NCBI GenBank assembly: GCA_016287245.1
Contig: JAEEWG010000003.1
Span: 93,031 to 157,030, forward strand
Length of the DNA stretch: 64,000 bases
Reading direction: 5' to 3'
Source: Clostridia bacterium
GTDB taxonomy: Bacteria; Bacillota; Clostridia; Saccharofermentanales; Saccharofermentanaceae
The first letter of the stretch is position 1; each line of letters starts with the position of its first letter. Positions 9,633 through 18,881 of this stretch are shown one piece after another. The notes under the pieces were generated by a model. The model was not told where the DNA came from, ran no database searches, and saw nothing but the letters and a program-made list of their open reading frames with translations. Both the position numbers and the translations under genes were made by a program.

Positions 9633-10307
9633 TTATTTTTTCTCGATGATAATGGATCTTTCTCTCTTATCCTTGTAAATGCTGTTGGCCGGAACGACAC
9701 CACGCACACAGGAAGTCGGATAGACATTGCTGTTTCTTCCGATCACGGTACCCGGATTCAGAACGCTGTTGCAGCCTACTTCTACATAGTCACCGAGCAT
9801 GGCACCGACTTTCTTTCTACCGGTATCACATTCCTCTTCCCCGTTCTTGATCACGACCGGGAGCTTATCGCTCTTGACGTTACTGGTGATGGAACCTGCG
9901 CCCATGTGGGACTTGTAACCGAGGATAGAGTCGCCTACGTAGTTATAGTGCGGGACCTGTACAGAATTAAAGAGGATAACGTTTTTGAGCTCAGTAGAGT
10001 TTCCGACGACGCAGCCTTCACCGACCAGAGCGCTTCCTCTTACGAATGCGCACTGACGGACTTCGGTCTTGTGGCCGATGATGCAGGGGCCACCGAGATA
10101 AGCTGTGGCGAAGACCTTGGCATCTTTTGCGATCCATACGTCTTCGGACGGATGATCGAATTCATCTTCCGGAAGGCTCTTGCCGATCTCGAGGATCAGG
10201 TCGGAGATACCGGCCAGGGCTTCCCAGGGATATGTAAACTTGGACAGGTATTCTTTTACCTGAGGATACGTCTGAGAAAGATCATAAAGGTCGTTAATGG
10301 TGTACAT
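9633..10307 (-). CDS. Left-handed beta-helix (hexapeptide) nucleotidyl/acyltransferase-like protein
   Basis: 224 aa from the ATG at 10307, which overlaps the glmM stop as TAATG. The upstream 24 codons of open frame are the end of glmM in another frame. From about residue 75 the chain shows hexapeptide repeats of a left-handed beta-helix (VFATAYLGGPCIIGHKTEVR, GCVVGNSTELKNVILF, MGAGSITSNVKSDK, VGCNSVLNPGTVIGRN). The order resembles the C-terminal acetyltransferase half of GlmU and of UDP-GlcNAc-pyrophosphorylase-like proteins, but the N-terminal nucleotidyltransferase domain is absent. Position between glmM and nagB supports a role on amino-sugar phosphates. Confidence 0.8.
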   Translation of the reverse strand: MYTINDLYDLSQTYPQVKEYLSKFTYPWEALAGISDLILEIGKSLPEDEFDHPSEDVWIAKDAKVFATAYLGGPCIIGHKTEVRQCAFVRGSALVGEGCVVGNSTELKNVILFNSVQVPHYNYVGDSILGYKSHMGAGSITSNVKSDKLPVVIKNGEEECDTGRKKVGAMLGDYVEVGCNSVLNPGTVIGRNSNVYPTSCVRGVVPANSIYKDKRERSIIIEKK

Positions 10308-11683
10308 TATTTCTTCACCTCCACCAGATGGCCGCTCTTTTCCATAGAAGCGATGATCGCATCTACCTGCTTCTCGCACTCTTCAAGAGAACCGGCCTCA
10401 GACATGACACGGAGTACCGGCTCTGTGCCGCTCTTACGAAGAAGAACACGTCCGTTCTCGCCGAGTTCCTTCGTGCAGGCTTCCACCTGTTCCTTAACGG
10501 CTTCATCGGCAAGGGTTCCGTCCTTATCGTCAACAACGACATTCTTCAGTACCTGCGGATACATGGTGCAGCCGCTGGCCAGAACAGAAAGCGGAAGGTT
10601 GGTCGCCAGAAGGACTTCCATGACCATGATGGCGGTAATGATACCGTCACCGGTATGGGCGAACTTTCTGAAGATAACGTGACCGGACTGTTCGCCGCCG
10701 ATCGTGTGACCGTTCTCCTTCATGTTCTCATATACATAACGGTCACCAACAGCTGTCTTTTCGTAGGCAATACCTGCCTCGTCCAGCGCCTTGTAAAGAC
10801 CGAAGTTACTCATGATGGTCGTTACTACCGTATTGTTGCTGAGGTGACCCTTTTCCTTTAAGTACTTCGCGCAGATGTACATGATCTTGTCGCCGTTTAC
10901 AACATTACCGAGTTCATCGACAGCCAGACATCTGTCTGCGTCACCGTCAAAAGCAAATCCGACATCGAGCTTGTTATCCACAACATACTTCTGCAGTCCT
11001 TCGATGTGGGTGGAACCGCAGCCGGTGTTGATGTTGACACCATCCGGGGTGTTGTTGATGACATAGGTCTTGGCACCGAGTGCATCGAATACGGAGCGGC
11101 CGATCATCCAGGAACTGCCGTTTGCGCAGTCTAGGCCCACCTTGTGCTTCTCGTAGGACTTGGTGGCCAGGCCGACCAGATAGCCGATATAGCGGTTTCT
11201 GCCGGAATAGAAGTCAACGGTCTTACCGATCTTATCTTCAGATGCGAACGGGATCTCTTCGATCTCTCCGTCGATGTACTTTTCGACCTGATCCTGCAGA
11301 TCGTCGTCCATCTTCTCACCCTCAAAGTTCATCAGTTTGATACCGTTGTCATAATACGGGTTATGGCTGGCGGAGATCATGACGCCACAGTCAAAATCTT
11401 CCGTTCTGGTGATGTAACTGACACACGGTGTGGTCGTTACATGTAACAAATAGGCATCAGCGCCCGAAGACGTGATGCCTGCTGCTAAAGCGTTCTCGTA
11501 CATATAAGAAGAACGGCGAGTGTCTTTGCCGATCACGATTTTCGCCGGCTCATTCTTACCGGACGTAATGTGCTGCTGAGAATAGTACCAACCGAGGAAA
11601 CGGCCGGTCTTGAAAGCATGTTCTGCTGTAAGCACTACACCGGCTTTGCCACGGAAACCGTCTGTTCCGAAATACTTGCCCAT
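10307..11683 (-). CDS. glmM: Phosphoglucosamine mutase
   Basis: 458 aa, complete. Interconverts glucosamine-6-phosphate and glucosamine-1-phosphate for UDP-GlcNAc and peptidoglycan synthesis. MGKYFGTDGFRGKAG opens the chain; the phosphoserine loop is ISASHNPYYDNGIK (about 103-116); metal site is FDGDADRC (about 240); sugar loop GGEQSGH; and phosphate loop RKSGTEPVLRV near the end. A GGGAGG ribosome site lies in front of the ATG. First gene of the glmM, hexapeptide protein, nagB operon. Confidence 0.95.
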   Translation of the reverse strand: MGKYFGTDGFRGKAGVVLTAEHAFKTGRFLGWYYSQQHITSGKNEPAKIVIGKDTRRSSYMYENALAAGITSSGADAYLLHVTTTPCVSYITRTEDFDCGVMISASHNPYYDNGIKLMNFEGEKMDDDLQDQVEKYIDGEIEEIPFASEDKIGKTVDFYSGRNRYIGYLVGLATKSYEKHKVGLDCANGSSWMIGRSVFDALGAKTYVINNTPDGVNINTGCGSTHIEGLQKYVVDNKLDVGFAFDGDADRCLAVDELGNVVNGDKIMYICAKYLKEKGHLSNNTVVTTIMSNFGLYKALDEAGIAYEKTAVGDRYVYENMKENGHTIGGEQSGHVIFRKFAHTGDGIITAIMVMEVLLATNLPLSVLASGCTMYPQVLKNVVVDDKDGTLADEAVKEQVEACTKELGENGRVLLRKSGTEPVLRVMSEAGSLEECEKQVDAIIASMEKSGHLVEVKK

Positions 11684-11819
11684 TAGAAAATTCCTCCCAG
11701 TTTGTGTTTACTGGTAAAATTTTACACTTATGGTTCTTTCTTGAAAATACTTTTTCGCGCATTTTTTCTGTACGAAATAACGAAAAATCGGAAAAGGCAG
11801 AAAAAACAGGGCGCAAAAA

Positions 11820-12338
11820 TCAGGCCTTTTTGTCTCTTTTTTGCGCTATACGAGGCATTCCGGGGCGATGACGGGAAGATCCGCAATCCACCTTGATCCC
11901 GCGGAGAAGATCGCGCTCAAATGCCTTGATCTGGCGGCCACAGCTGCAGCGGCAGTACCACTGGAGGTTCTTTCCGCTTTTGATGCCTGTCATCTTCTCA
12001 ACAGTCAGTTCTCCGAACACCTGTCCCGTGATGTCTTCCATCGCGGCGGAACAACGGCGTGTATCTCCGGAGAAATCCTCTTCTTTCAATACTTTTCTGG
12101 TGGTATCACGATACGGGCAGTTCTCATCAAAGCAGTTACTGATCTCTGTGTGGAGAAGTCTGTGGGAAGTGATCTTGATGATGTTTCCGCAATCGCAGCG
12201 GCACAGCCAGATGACCTTGCCATTAAATCTCTCCGGTGTCTCTTCGATCGCAACTAAATGACCAAATCTCTCGTCCTTGATGTCTTTGACTTTTCGCCCT
12301 CTGTTCTCGATTTTTTTGTTCCTGATAATCGTCGGCAT
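11820..12338 (-). CDS. Duplicated Cys-rich small-domain protein
   Basis: 172 aa from the ATG at 12338; the frame can be extended to a TTG at 12389, but that is less likely. Two related halves are visible: ERFGHLVAIEET followed by WLCRCDCGNII and a later Cys pair, and GQVFGELTVEKMTG followed by WYCRCSCGRQIKAF with a closing CG. The pattern G-x-x-F-G-x-L-x-V ... W-x-C-x-C-x-C-G is a small domain seen in many phage-borne and hypothetical proteins, sometimes beside homing-nuclease domains. No nuclease domain is present here. A metal- or nucleic-acid-binding role is plausible but unproven. It lies alone between glmM and the exporter. Confidence 0.6.
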   Translation of the reverse strand: MPTIIRNKKIENRGRKVKDIKDERFGHLVAIEETPERFNGKVIWLCRCDCGNIIKITSHRLLHTEISNCFDENCPYRDTTRKVLKEEDFSGDTRRCSAAMEDITGQVFGELTVEKMTGIKSGKNLQWYCRCSCGRQIKAFERDLLRGIKVDCGSSRHRPGMPRIAQKRDKKA

Positions 12339-12486
12339 ATCTCTTAAAACAACCCCTTGTTTCGTTCTTTTCGGGTAACACAAACCCAATATATACCCAT
12401 TCTACCCATGGCATTTGAGAATATCAAGATAAAAATTCTTGACGTGATTAACCATACTTGGGAACTGTTCTTTTCCCAAAGTAATA

Positions 12487-12522
12487 ACAGGGGAAAACCA
12501 CATTTTGCCGCTTTCCCCTGTT
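12487..12522. terminator. Stem-loop terminator between the exporter and the Cys-rich gene
   Basis: AACAGGGGAAA and TTTCCCCTGTT form an 11-bp stem with a 14-base loop. It lies past the end of the leftward ABC exporter operon and probably ends it. A second short hairpin (TTGGGAA / TTCCCAA) follows further left at about 12459-12480. Confidence 0.6.
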
Positions 12523-12567
12523 TTATTTATTATCTGTTTTTGCCCGTTAAGTGTAGGCAGGACCGGC

Positions 12568-14535
12568 TTACTCGAGTTCAAATGCACCCGTATAGAGCTG
12601 ATAGTACTTGCCCTTGTCGGCAATGAGGGACTGGTGGTCACCTCTTTCGATGATGTGACCGTTTTCAAGTACCATGATCGCCTTACTGTTCTGCACCGTG
12701 GACAGGCGGTGGGCGATAACGAATACCGTACGGTTCTCCATCAGGGCATCCATACCGCGCTGTACGATTGCTTCGGTTCGGGTATCGATGGAGGAAGTCG
12801 CTTCATCGAGGATCATGACCGGCGGGTCGGCAACCGCAGCACGTGCGATAGCGATCAGCTGGCGCTGACCCTGCGAAAGCTCGGCACCGTTTGCCGTCAG
12901 CACTGTATCGTAACCGTTCGGGAGTTTGCTGATGAAGTCATGCGCGTTGGCAAGTTTGGCGGCTTCGATGCACTCCTCATCCGTGGCCTTGAGGTTACCG
13001 TAGCGGATATTCTCCATTACAGAACCCGTGAAGAGGTTCGTATCCTGAAGAACGATACCCAGGGAGTGACGAAGATCCGCCTTCTTGATCTTATTGATAT
13101 TGATGTCATCATAACGGATCTTGCCGTCCGCGATGTCATAGAAGCGGTTGATGAGGTTCGTGATCGTTGTCTTACCTGCACCGGTCGCACCTACAAAGGC
13201 GATCTTCTGGCCCGGCTTGGCGTAGAGCGATACATCGAAAAGTACCTGCTTCTTACCATCGTAACTAAAGTCGACATCGAAGAGACGGACGTCGCCCTTT
13301 ACCTCGGCATAGGTCAGCGTACCATCCTGATGCGGATGCTTCCATGCCCAGACATACGAGGTCGTCCCGTCGGATTCTTTTCCGTTATGTGCACGCTTGA
13401 AAGAAAGCGCTTCCTCTTCAGGCACTTCGGTCAGTTCGTCACCGGTCTTTTTGCAGTGGACAAGGGTGACATATCCATCGTCAGCCTCCGGTTTTTCATC
13501 AAGGAGCTTGAAGATACGGTCGGCACCGGCCATTGCCATGATGATGGCATTCATCTGCTGGGACACCTGGGATACCGGCATGACGAAGGACTTCGTCAGC
13601 TGCAGGAAAGATCCGATAACACCGAGCGTGATGACGTCGGAAAGTCCGCACTGGATCGCCAGGAAACCGCCGATAAAGGCCACGAGTACATAAAGCACAT
13701 TACCGATGTTGCCCATGATCGGCATCAGGATATTGGCGAAGATATTCGCGGAAGTCGCATTGTTGCAGAGTTCCTCGTTCTTCTGGTCAAAGGTGACCTT
13801 TGCACGGTCTTCGTAGGTGAATACCTTAACGACCTTCTGGCCGTTGACCATCTCTTCGATATAACCATTGACATCACCGAGGGAAGCCTGCTGTTTCATG
13901 AAGAAGGTGGCACTCTTTCCGCCGATCTTACCCATCAGGAAGATCATGGTGAAGGTTCCCAGGAGTACGACGATCGTCAGCTGCCAGGAAGTGTAGATCA
14001 TCGCGGCAAGCGTCGCAACGATCGTGATGCCCGAGGACATCATCGACGGGAAGCTCTGCGAGATCATCTGACGGAGAGTATCTACATCGTTGGTGTAGTG
14101 GCTCATGACATCACCATGCGAGTGCGTGTCGAAGTAGGAGATCGGCAGCGTCTGCATGTGCTTAAACATGTCGTCACGGACATTTCTCAGGACGTTATTG
14201 GAGATTACGAGCATGATCTGTCCCTGGAAGAAGTTCGCGATAACGCCAAACACGAAGAGTATCGCGACGGTACGGATCCAGTTCGCAAGGCCCGAGAAGT
14301 CCTTGTCTCCGCTTGCAAGAAGCGGCTCGATATAGTCGTCGATCAGGTTTTTGATGAACATGTTTCCCAGAACAGACGTGACGGATGCCACGATGATGCA
14401 GAAGAAAACGATGCCCAGAAGTACCTTGTATTTGCCTGTCAGGTAGGAAAGGAGTCTCTTGACCAGGCCTTTGGAGATCGGATTTTTCTTAAAGTCCTCC
14501 CGATTCATCGGACGTGCTCCTCTCGGCGGCGGCAT
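12568..14535 (-). CDS. ABC exporter half-transporter, catalytic-site subunit
   Basis: 655 aa with an N-terminal six-helix membrane domain and a C-terminal ATPase. Walker A GATGAGKTT, signature LSQGQRQL, and Walker B VMILDEATSSID with the normal catalytic Glu. Between the membrane domain and ATPase is an unusual insert of about 60 residues (around 340-400), rich in charged residues. Its start overlaps the stop of the upstream half-transporter (TAATG), so the two are made together as a heterodimer of the BmrC/BmrD or LmrCD type. Such pairs pump drugs or lipophilic compounds. Under control of the MarR gene upstream. Confidence 0.92.
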   Translation of the reverse strand: MPPPRGARPMNREDFKKNPISKGLVKRLLSYLTGKYKVLLGIVFFCIIVASVTSVLGNMFIKNLIDDYIEPLLASGDKDFSGLANWIRTVAILFVFGVIANFFQGQIMLVISNNVLRNVRDDMFKHMQTLPISYFDTHSHGDVMSHYTNDVDTLRQMISQSFPSMMSSGITIVATLAAMIYTSWQLTIVVLLGTFTMIFLMGKIGGKSATFFMKQQASLGDVNGYIEEMVNGQKVVKVFTYEDRAKVTFDQKNEELCNNATSANIFANILMPIMGNIGNVLYVLVAFIGGFLAIQCGLSDVITLGVIGSFLQLTKSFVMPVSQVSQQMNAIIMAMAGADRIFKLLDEKPEADDGYVTLVHCKKTGDELTEVPEEEALSFKRAHNGKESDGTTSYVWAWKHPHQDGTLTYAEVKGDVRLFDVDFSYDGKKQVLFDVSLYAKPGQKIAFVGATGAGKTTITNLINRFYDIADGKIRYDDININKIKKADLRHSLGIVLQDTNLFTGSVMENIRYGNLKATDEECIEAAKLANAHDFISKLPNGYDTVLTANGAELSQGQRQLIAIARAAVADPPVMILDEATSSIDTRTEAIVQRGMDALMENRTVFVIAHRLSTVQNSKAIMVLENGHIIERGDHQSLIADKGKYYQLYTGAFELE

Positions 14536-16262
14536 TACTCCTCACCTCCCTTCTTCTGTGATTCATATACTTCCTTATAGATCTCATTGTCTTTCAGGAG
14601 TTCATCGTGGGTACCGATCGCATTGATCTTACCGTTATCTATAACGATGATGCGGTCTGCATTCTCAACGGAAGAGATACGCTGTGCGATGATGAGCTTG
14701 GTGGTACCCGGGATATACTCGGCAAATCCTTTCTGGATCTGCGCGTCCGTCGCGGTATCGACGGCACTGGTACTGTCATCGAGGATCAGGATCTTTGGCT
14801 TTTTCAGGAGCGCTCTGGCGATGCAGAGTCTCTGCTTCTGTCCGCCGGATACGTTCGAACCACCCTGCTCGATATAGGTGTCATACCCTTCCGGGAAAGC
14901 GCTTATAAACGAGTCTGCCTGCGCGATCTTACAAGCCTGGATCATCTCTTCGTCCGTTGCTTCCGGATTGCCCCAGCGGAGGTTCTCTTTAATGGTTCCG
15001 GAGAAGAGGACATTTTTCTGAAGCACCATAGCCACGTTGTCACGGATAACGTCGAGATCATAGTTTCTGACATCGATCCCTCCGACCTTGATGTCGCCGT
15101 CGGTGACATCGTAAAGACGCGGGATCAGCTGTACGAAGGACGACTTACCGCTTCCGGTACCGCCGATAATGCCGATGGTCTCACCGGACTTGATGTGAAG
15201 ATCGAAATCCAGAAGGCAGCTCTTTTCCTTCTCCTTGGAATAGCTGAAGAAAACATGGTCAAAATCGATCGATCCGTCTTTGACTTCCATGACCGGATTT
15301 TCCGGATTCGTGATGTCCGGCGTCTCATCGAGAAGCTCGGAGATACGCTCCGCGGAAGTCTTGGAGATGACGAGCATAACGATGATCATGGAGACCATCA
15401 TGAGGCTCATCAGGATCTGCATGGTATATGAGAACATACTGGTCAGCTGGCCGGTCGTCATTTCCTCGTTAACCACGAGTTTTGCGCCGATCCAGGAGAT
15501 CAGGAGCATCGCCGTATAGACGCTGGCCATCATGAGCGGAGCATTGCAGTTGATCGCACGCTCGGCCTTGACCGCATCGTTTCGGATCGCATTGGAGACT
15601 TCGGTGAACTTCTCGATCTCGTGGTCTTCTCTTACGAAAGACTTGACCACGCGGATTCCTCTTACATTCTCCTGTACGACATTGTTCATGAGGTCGAATC
15701 TCTTGAACATGCGGACGAAGATCGGGTGCGCGTAGCGGAATACGATGATCAGTCCGAGCAGAAGGATCGGAGCGATACCGAGAAGGATCAGCGCAACTTT
15801 CGGATTGACGTAGAAGCTCGCACACATCGCGAAGATCAGCATGATCGGGGCTCTTACCGCAATACGGATCACCATCTGATAGGAGTTCTGCACGTTCGTA
15901 ACGTCTGTGGTCAGTCTCGTAATGATACTGCTCGTCTTAAACTTATCGATGTTCGAAAAGGAGAACGTCTGCAGGTTATGGAACATGTCGTGGCGTAAGT
16001 TCTTCGCAAAACCTGCGCTGGCCTTGGCCGCTTCTCTTCCCGAGAGGGCACCGAATGCCATCGAGATGAACATGCACACCAGAAGCAGCGATCCCACGAT
16101 CCATACATAGTTCATGTCGCTCTTGTCGATACCGTTGTCGATCAGCTTACTCATCAGAAGAGGCATCAACACCTCCATGACGACTTCGCAGGAAACGAGC
16201 ACCGGAGACAGGATCGACGGCTTTTTGTACTCTCGTACTGATTTCAGTAGTCGTTTGATCAT
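14535..16262 (-). CDS. ABC exporter half-transporter, degenerate-site subunit
   Basis: 575 aa, six-helix membrane domain then ATPase. Walker A GGTGSGKSS and signature VSGGQKQR are normal, but Walker B reads LILDDSTSAVD: the catalytic Glu is Asp. This marks the degenerate nucleotide site found in one half of heterodimeric exporters, and fits its coupling to the 655-aa partner with a consensus site. Starts four bases before the MarR stop, so all three genes form one operon. Confidence 0.93.
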   Translation of the reverse strand: MIKRLLKSVREYKKPSILSPVLVSCEVVMEVLMPLLMSKLIDNGIDKSDMNYVWIVGSLLLVCMFISMAFGALSGREAAKASAGFAKNLRHDMFHNLQTFSFSNIDKFKTSSIITRLTTDVTNVQNSYQMVIRIAVRAPIMLIFAMCASFYVNPKVALILLGIAPILLLGLIIVFRYAHPIFVRMFKRFDLMNNVVQENVRGIRVVKSFVREDHEIEKFTEVSNAIRNDAVKAERAINCNAPLMMASVYTAMLLISWIGAKLVVNEEMTTGQLTSMFSYTMQILMSLMMVSMIIVMLVISKTSAERISELLDETPDITNPENPVMEVKDGSIDFDHVFFSYSKEKEKSCLLDFDLHIKSGETIGIIGGTGSGKSSFVQLIPRLYDVTDGDIKVGGIDVRNYDLDVIRDNVAMVLQKNVLFSGTIKENLRWGNPEATDEEMIQACKIAQADSFISAFPEGYDTYIEQGGSNVSGGQKQRLCIARALLKKPKILILDDSTSAVDTATDAQIQKGFAEYIPGTTKLIIAQRISSVENADRIIVIDNGKINAIGTHDELLKDNEIYKEVYESQKKGGEE

Positions 16263-16747
16263 TTTTCCAAATTCCTTCTCATTTTTTCTGTCAGTTCGAT
16301 ATATGTCCTGATCTCTTCATCAGAAAGTCCCTTGACCAATCTTTTTTCCACACCATCGATCGTACTGTCGACGAGTTTTTTTGTCTGAAGCGCTTTTTCC
16401 GTGACCAGGATCCTCTTCAATCTGGCGTCAGACTTCTCGCTCTCGCGGCGGATCGATCCCCGCTGTTCTAAGAGCTTTAAGATCCCGGTAGCTGTGCTTC
16501 TCTGAATGTGGAAGACCTGTTCTATATCCTTCTGATACACGACATTCCCGAGTTCATGCTGCATGTTGAGATATCCCATAACATGCGCCTGCACCGACGT
16601 AAGCCGGCTCTGTCCGGACGCAGAAAATTCCTTATCCAGCGCCTCATCGATCGAGATACGGATCGACTTGCTAAGGTGCCGGACATAAGGACCGATATGG
16701 GTATCTTTCCCGGAATTTCGGCCGGAAAGGCCTTTGGGATCATGCAT
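16259..16747 (-). CDS. MarR-family repressor of the ABC exporter operon
   Basis: 162 aa. Winged-helix core: YQKDIEQVFHIQRSTATGILKLLEQRGSIRR-like stretch at about 68-100 (helix-turn-helix then wing), flanked by the long dimerisation helices typical of MarR. First gene of the operon with the two exporter halves, overlapping the next gene by 4 nt. A 24-bp palindrome overlaps the -10 of its own promoter (16802-16825), so autorepression with release by the exported compound is the likely mode. Confidence 0.9.
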   Translation of the reverse strand: MHDPKGLSGRNSGKDTHIGPYVRHLSKSIRISIDEALDKEFSASGQSRLTSVQAHVMGYLNMQHELGNVVYQKDIEQVFHIQRSTATGILKLLEQRGSIRRESEKSDARLKRILVTEKALQTKKLVDSTIDGVEKRLVKGLSDEEIRTYIELTEKMRRNLEK

Positions 16748-16801
16748 AGGATTTGTTTGGCTCCCCTTTTCACATCACACAAAAAAGTGCCCCAGCAAAT
16801 T

Positions 16802-16850
16802 TAATTGTTAGGACGCTAACAATTATAGCGATTCGCACACTTGAAGTCAA
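16802..16850 (-). promoter_or_regulatory. Promoter and MarR-type operator of the exporter operon
   Basis: Read leftwards: TTGACT (16850-16845), a 17-bp spacer, TATAAT (16827-16822). A perfect palindrome with 10-bp arms TAATTGTTAG / CTAACAATTA and a 4-bp centre GACG spans 16802-16825 and covers most of the -10 and the start region. This is the expected place for a repressor site. Confidence 0.85.
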
Positions 16851-16932
16851 TCAGGAAATGTATGATTTTCTTTACATTTCAGGTCGAAAATGATACCCTT
16901 GCATATAGAAAAAAAGCATATTGGAGGGACAT

Positions 16933-18681
16933 ATGAAACGCTGTATTTCTATCCTTCTGACCTCGGCCATGATCCTTTCCTTAATGGGATGCGCCAAGGA
17001 AACAGAAGAGACGAAAAAGAAGAAAAAGAAAAAGACGACAACAACAGAGGTGACCGAGACGGAGGCTCCCGACACATCTGAAACAGAAGACACCTCCGAG
17101 ACCGAAGATTCTTCGGAAACGGAAGATACCTCAGAAACAGAAGCACCCACAGAGACAGAAGCGAGCTCTTCCGAAACGGAAGATTCTTCCGCTACAGGTT
17201 CTTCCGGAAACGCATCGGATCCTTCTTCTGTTAAACTCACCCACGATCTTGAGCTTCTTACCCTGATCGAAGACAGTGAATCTCACGCTTATGCAGAAGC
17301 TGCTGATCCGGATACGCCGGTCTTCATGATCTCCTCCTACTGCAATTCCTTTGAGATCGCAAATCCCGGATATGCCGAACTGAAAAAAGAGATCGGCCAG
17401 CAGTTCGAGAGTAATATCCGAGATACCGAAGAAGCCTATAACACCCTTCTCGATTCTTTCTCCGACAACAAAGCCAATGCAGCCCCGGACGATTATTTCG
17501 CCAAGGATCAGAGCATCTCCACCACGATAGAGATCATGCGCGCGGACAGCAAGGTCTTCTCTTACGAAAGTAGCGTATATACGTGGCTGGCAAAAGACGG
17601 CTATAGTTTCACTTCGACCTGTTACAACTATGACCCGAATACGGGTGACCTTATAGAGCTTAAAGACATCATCACCGACAAGTCCGCTTTTGCTGACGCC
17701 GTGATGGCCTACTGTCCGAAAGACGATCCGCAGATCCAGGAAGAGGTCGACACCATCAAGGCCATGGCCGACACGATCCGGAACGGTTCTTTTGAAGTGG
17801 ATTTTCTTATTTATCAGAACAGCATCCTTCTGAAAAAGAAAGGCGGAGAGGAAGGCTACGAGCAGACCTATACCTGCGCTGTTTCCGTCATGGAGCTCGG
17901 CAACTGTGTAGATCTTAGTTATTTCACATCCACCCCACGGGACTATGCTCTGATGTCGGATTATTCCAACGGATTCTCCTGGGATTTCGACGGCGACGGT
18001 AAACTTGACCGTCTCGAATTCGAAGGCACCGGCTGGGGCAGCACGCTGAAAGCAACATACAACGGTACGACTACGGATCTCGGCAACCTCGAATCTGACC
18101 TCGATGGTTATGACAGTGTCATCTCGATCTACATGATCTCTATCGACGATAATTACTTTGTTTATCTGTCCTGTTCCACAGAAGACCCGACACTTCACAC
18201 TTTAGTTTTCCGTTTGAATAACGGCAAACTCGAAAAAACAGGAACCTTCTCCCAGTTCAGTGATTACCCCTATAACCCGAACAATCTTGGCGTTGATATC
18301 CGCGGCGATCTTCTCGGCACCGGCATTTTTGAAAAAGAATGCTACCTGAGCAGCGACAATGGTTTGCCGCTCGAATACACCGGCTTCTATGAAAAAGAAG
18401 GAATCGGCGCGACCAAGCGCAAGATGACTCTGGGTCTCTTCGATGAGGACGGAAACCCGACAGGCAAATCCATCACGATCCCTGCCAACACCTGCGTCAA
18501 GCTCATCGGTATCGATATAGAAAAGGAACTCGCGTATTTCGTTACGCTCAATAAGGATGAGTCCAAGAACCAGGAGTTCCAGATGGTCATCCGCAAGGAT
18601 CCGGATTTCGAATACTTCGATGTCACCTTCGACGGAGAAAGCTCCTACGAACTCTTCTACGGATGTACGTATTACGACTGA
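16933..18681 (+). CDS. Lipoprotein with charged linker and Asp-rich repeat motif
   Basis: 582 aa from the ATG at 16933 (GGAGGG six bases before it). Signal peptide with lipobox LMGC, so anchored on the outer face of the membrane. After the Cys come KETEET, seven Lys, four Thr and a run of about 50 residues made of Ser/Glu/Thr/Asp, an extended spacer. The rest (about 95-582) is globular, with a DFDGDGKLDRLEFEG motif near 355 like calcium-binding FG-GAP/VCBS loops. No enzymatic motif recognised. The leader closely resembles that of the lipoprotein at 28762-30702. A strong terminator follows. Confidence 0.75.
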   Translation: MKRCISILLTSAMILSLMGCAKETEETKKKKKKKTTTTEVTETEAPDTSETEDTSETEDSSETEDTSETEAPTETEASSSETEDSSATGSSGNASDPSSVKLTHDLELLTLIEDSESHAYAEAADPDTPVFMISSYCNSFEIANPGYAELKKEIGQQFESNIRDTEEAYNTLLDSFSDNKANAAPDDYFAKDQSISTTIEIMRADSKVFSYESSVYTWLAKDGYSFTSTCYNYDPNTGDLIELKDIITDKSAFADAVMAYCPKDDPQIQEEVDTIKAMADTIRNGSFEVDFLIYQNSILLKKKGGEEGYEQTYTCAVSVMELGNCVDLSYFTSTPRDYALMSDYSNGFSWDFDGDGKLDRLEFEGTGWGSTLKATYNGTTTDLGNLESDLDGYDSVISIYMISIDDNYFVYLSCSTEDPTLHTLVFRLNNGKLEKTGTFSQFSDYPYNPNNLGVDIRGDLLGTGIFEKECYLSSDNGLPLEYTGFYEKEGIGATKRKMTLGLFDEDGNPTGKSITIPANTCVKLIGIDIEKELAYFVTLNKDESKNQEFQMVIRKDPDFEYFDVTFDGESSYELFYGCTYYD

Positions 18682-18715
18682 TATCCACAATAGGAAACCA
18701 GACGAACATAATTGA

Positions 18716-18748
18716 GGGTGTGCTCAAAACGATGAGCACACCCTTTTC
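18716..18748 (+). terminator. Terminator after the lipoprotein gene
   Basis: Perfect arms GGGTGTGCTC and GAGCACACCC with an 8-base loop, followed by TTTTC. Classic intrinsic terminator 35 nt past the stop. Confidence 0.9.
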
Positions 18749-18809
18749 ATTTTCACGAGAATGCAAAAAAGCATTCATATATCCCAGGAATCAGGAAAAA
18801 TCCCCATGA

Positions 18810-18848
18810 TTCAAAATGAAGAGGCTGCCTCTTGCGAGACAGCCTCTT
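18810..18848 (-). terminator. Terminator after the leftward membrane-protein gene
   Basis: AAGAGGCTG and CAGCCTCTT form a 9-bp stem with a 12-base loop; read leftwards it is followed by TTCATTTTG. It lies 34 nt past the stop of the gene at 18882-19400. Confidence 0.7.
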
Positions 18849-18881
18849 GACATTTCTACAATTCAATTAGATGCGGAGCTC

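Noticed and set aside
12505..14580. 691-codon plus-strand frame opposite the ABC exporter
   Set aside because: It mirrors a clear ABC transporter gene with all motifs; no ribosome site and odd composition.
11820..16747. Prophage or integrative element
   Set aside because: Apart from the small Cys-rich protein there is no integrase, structural gene or attachment-site repeat.
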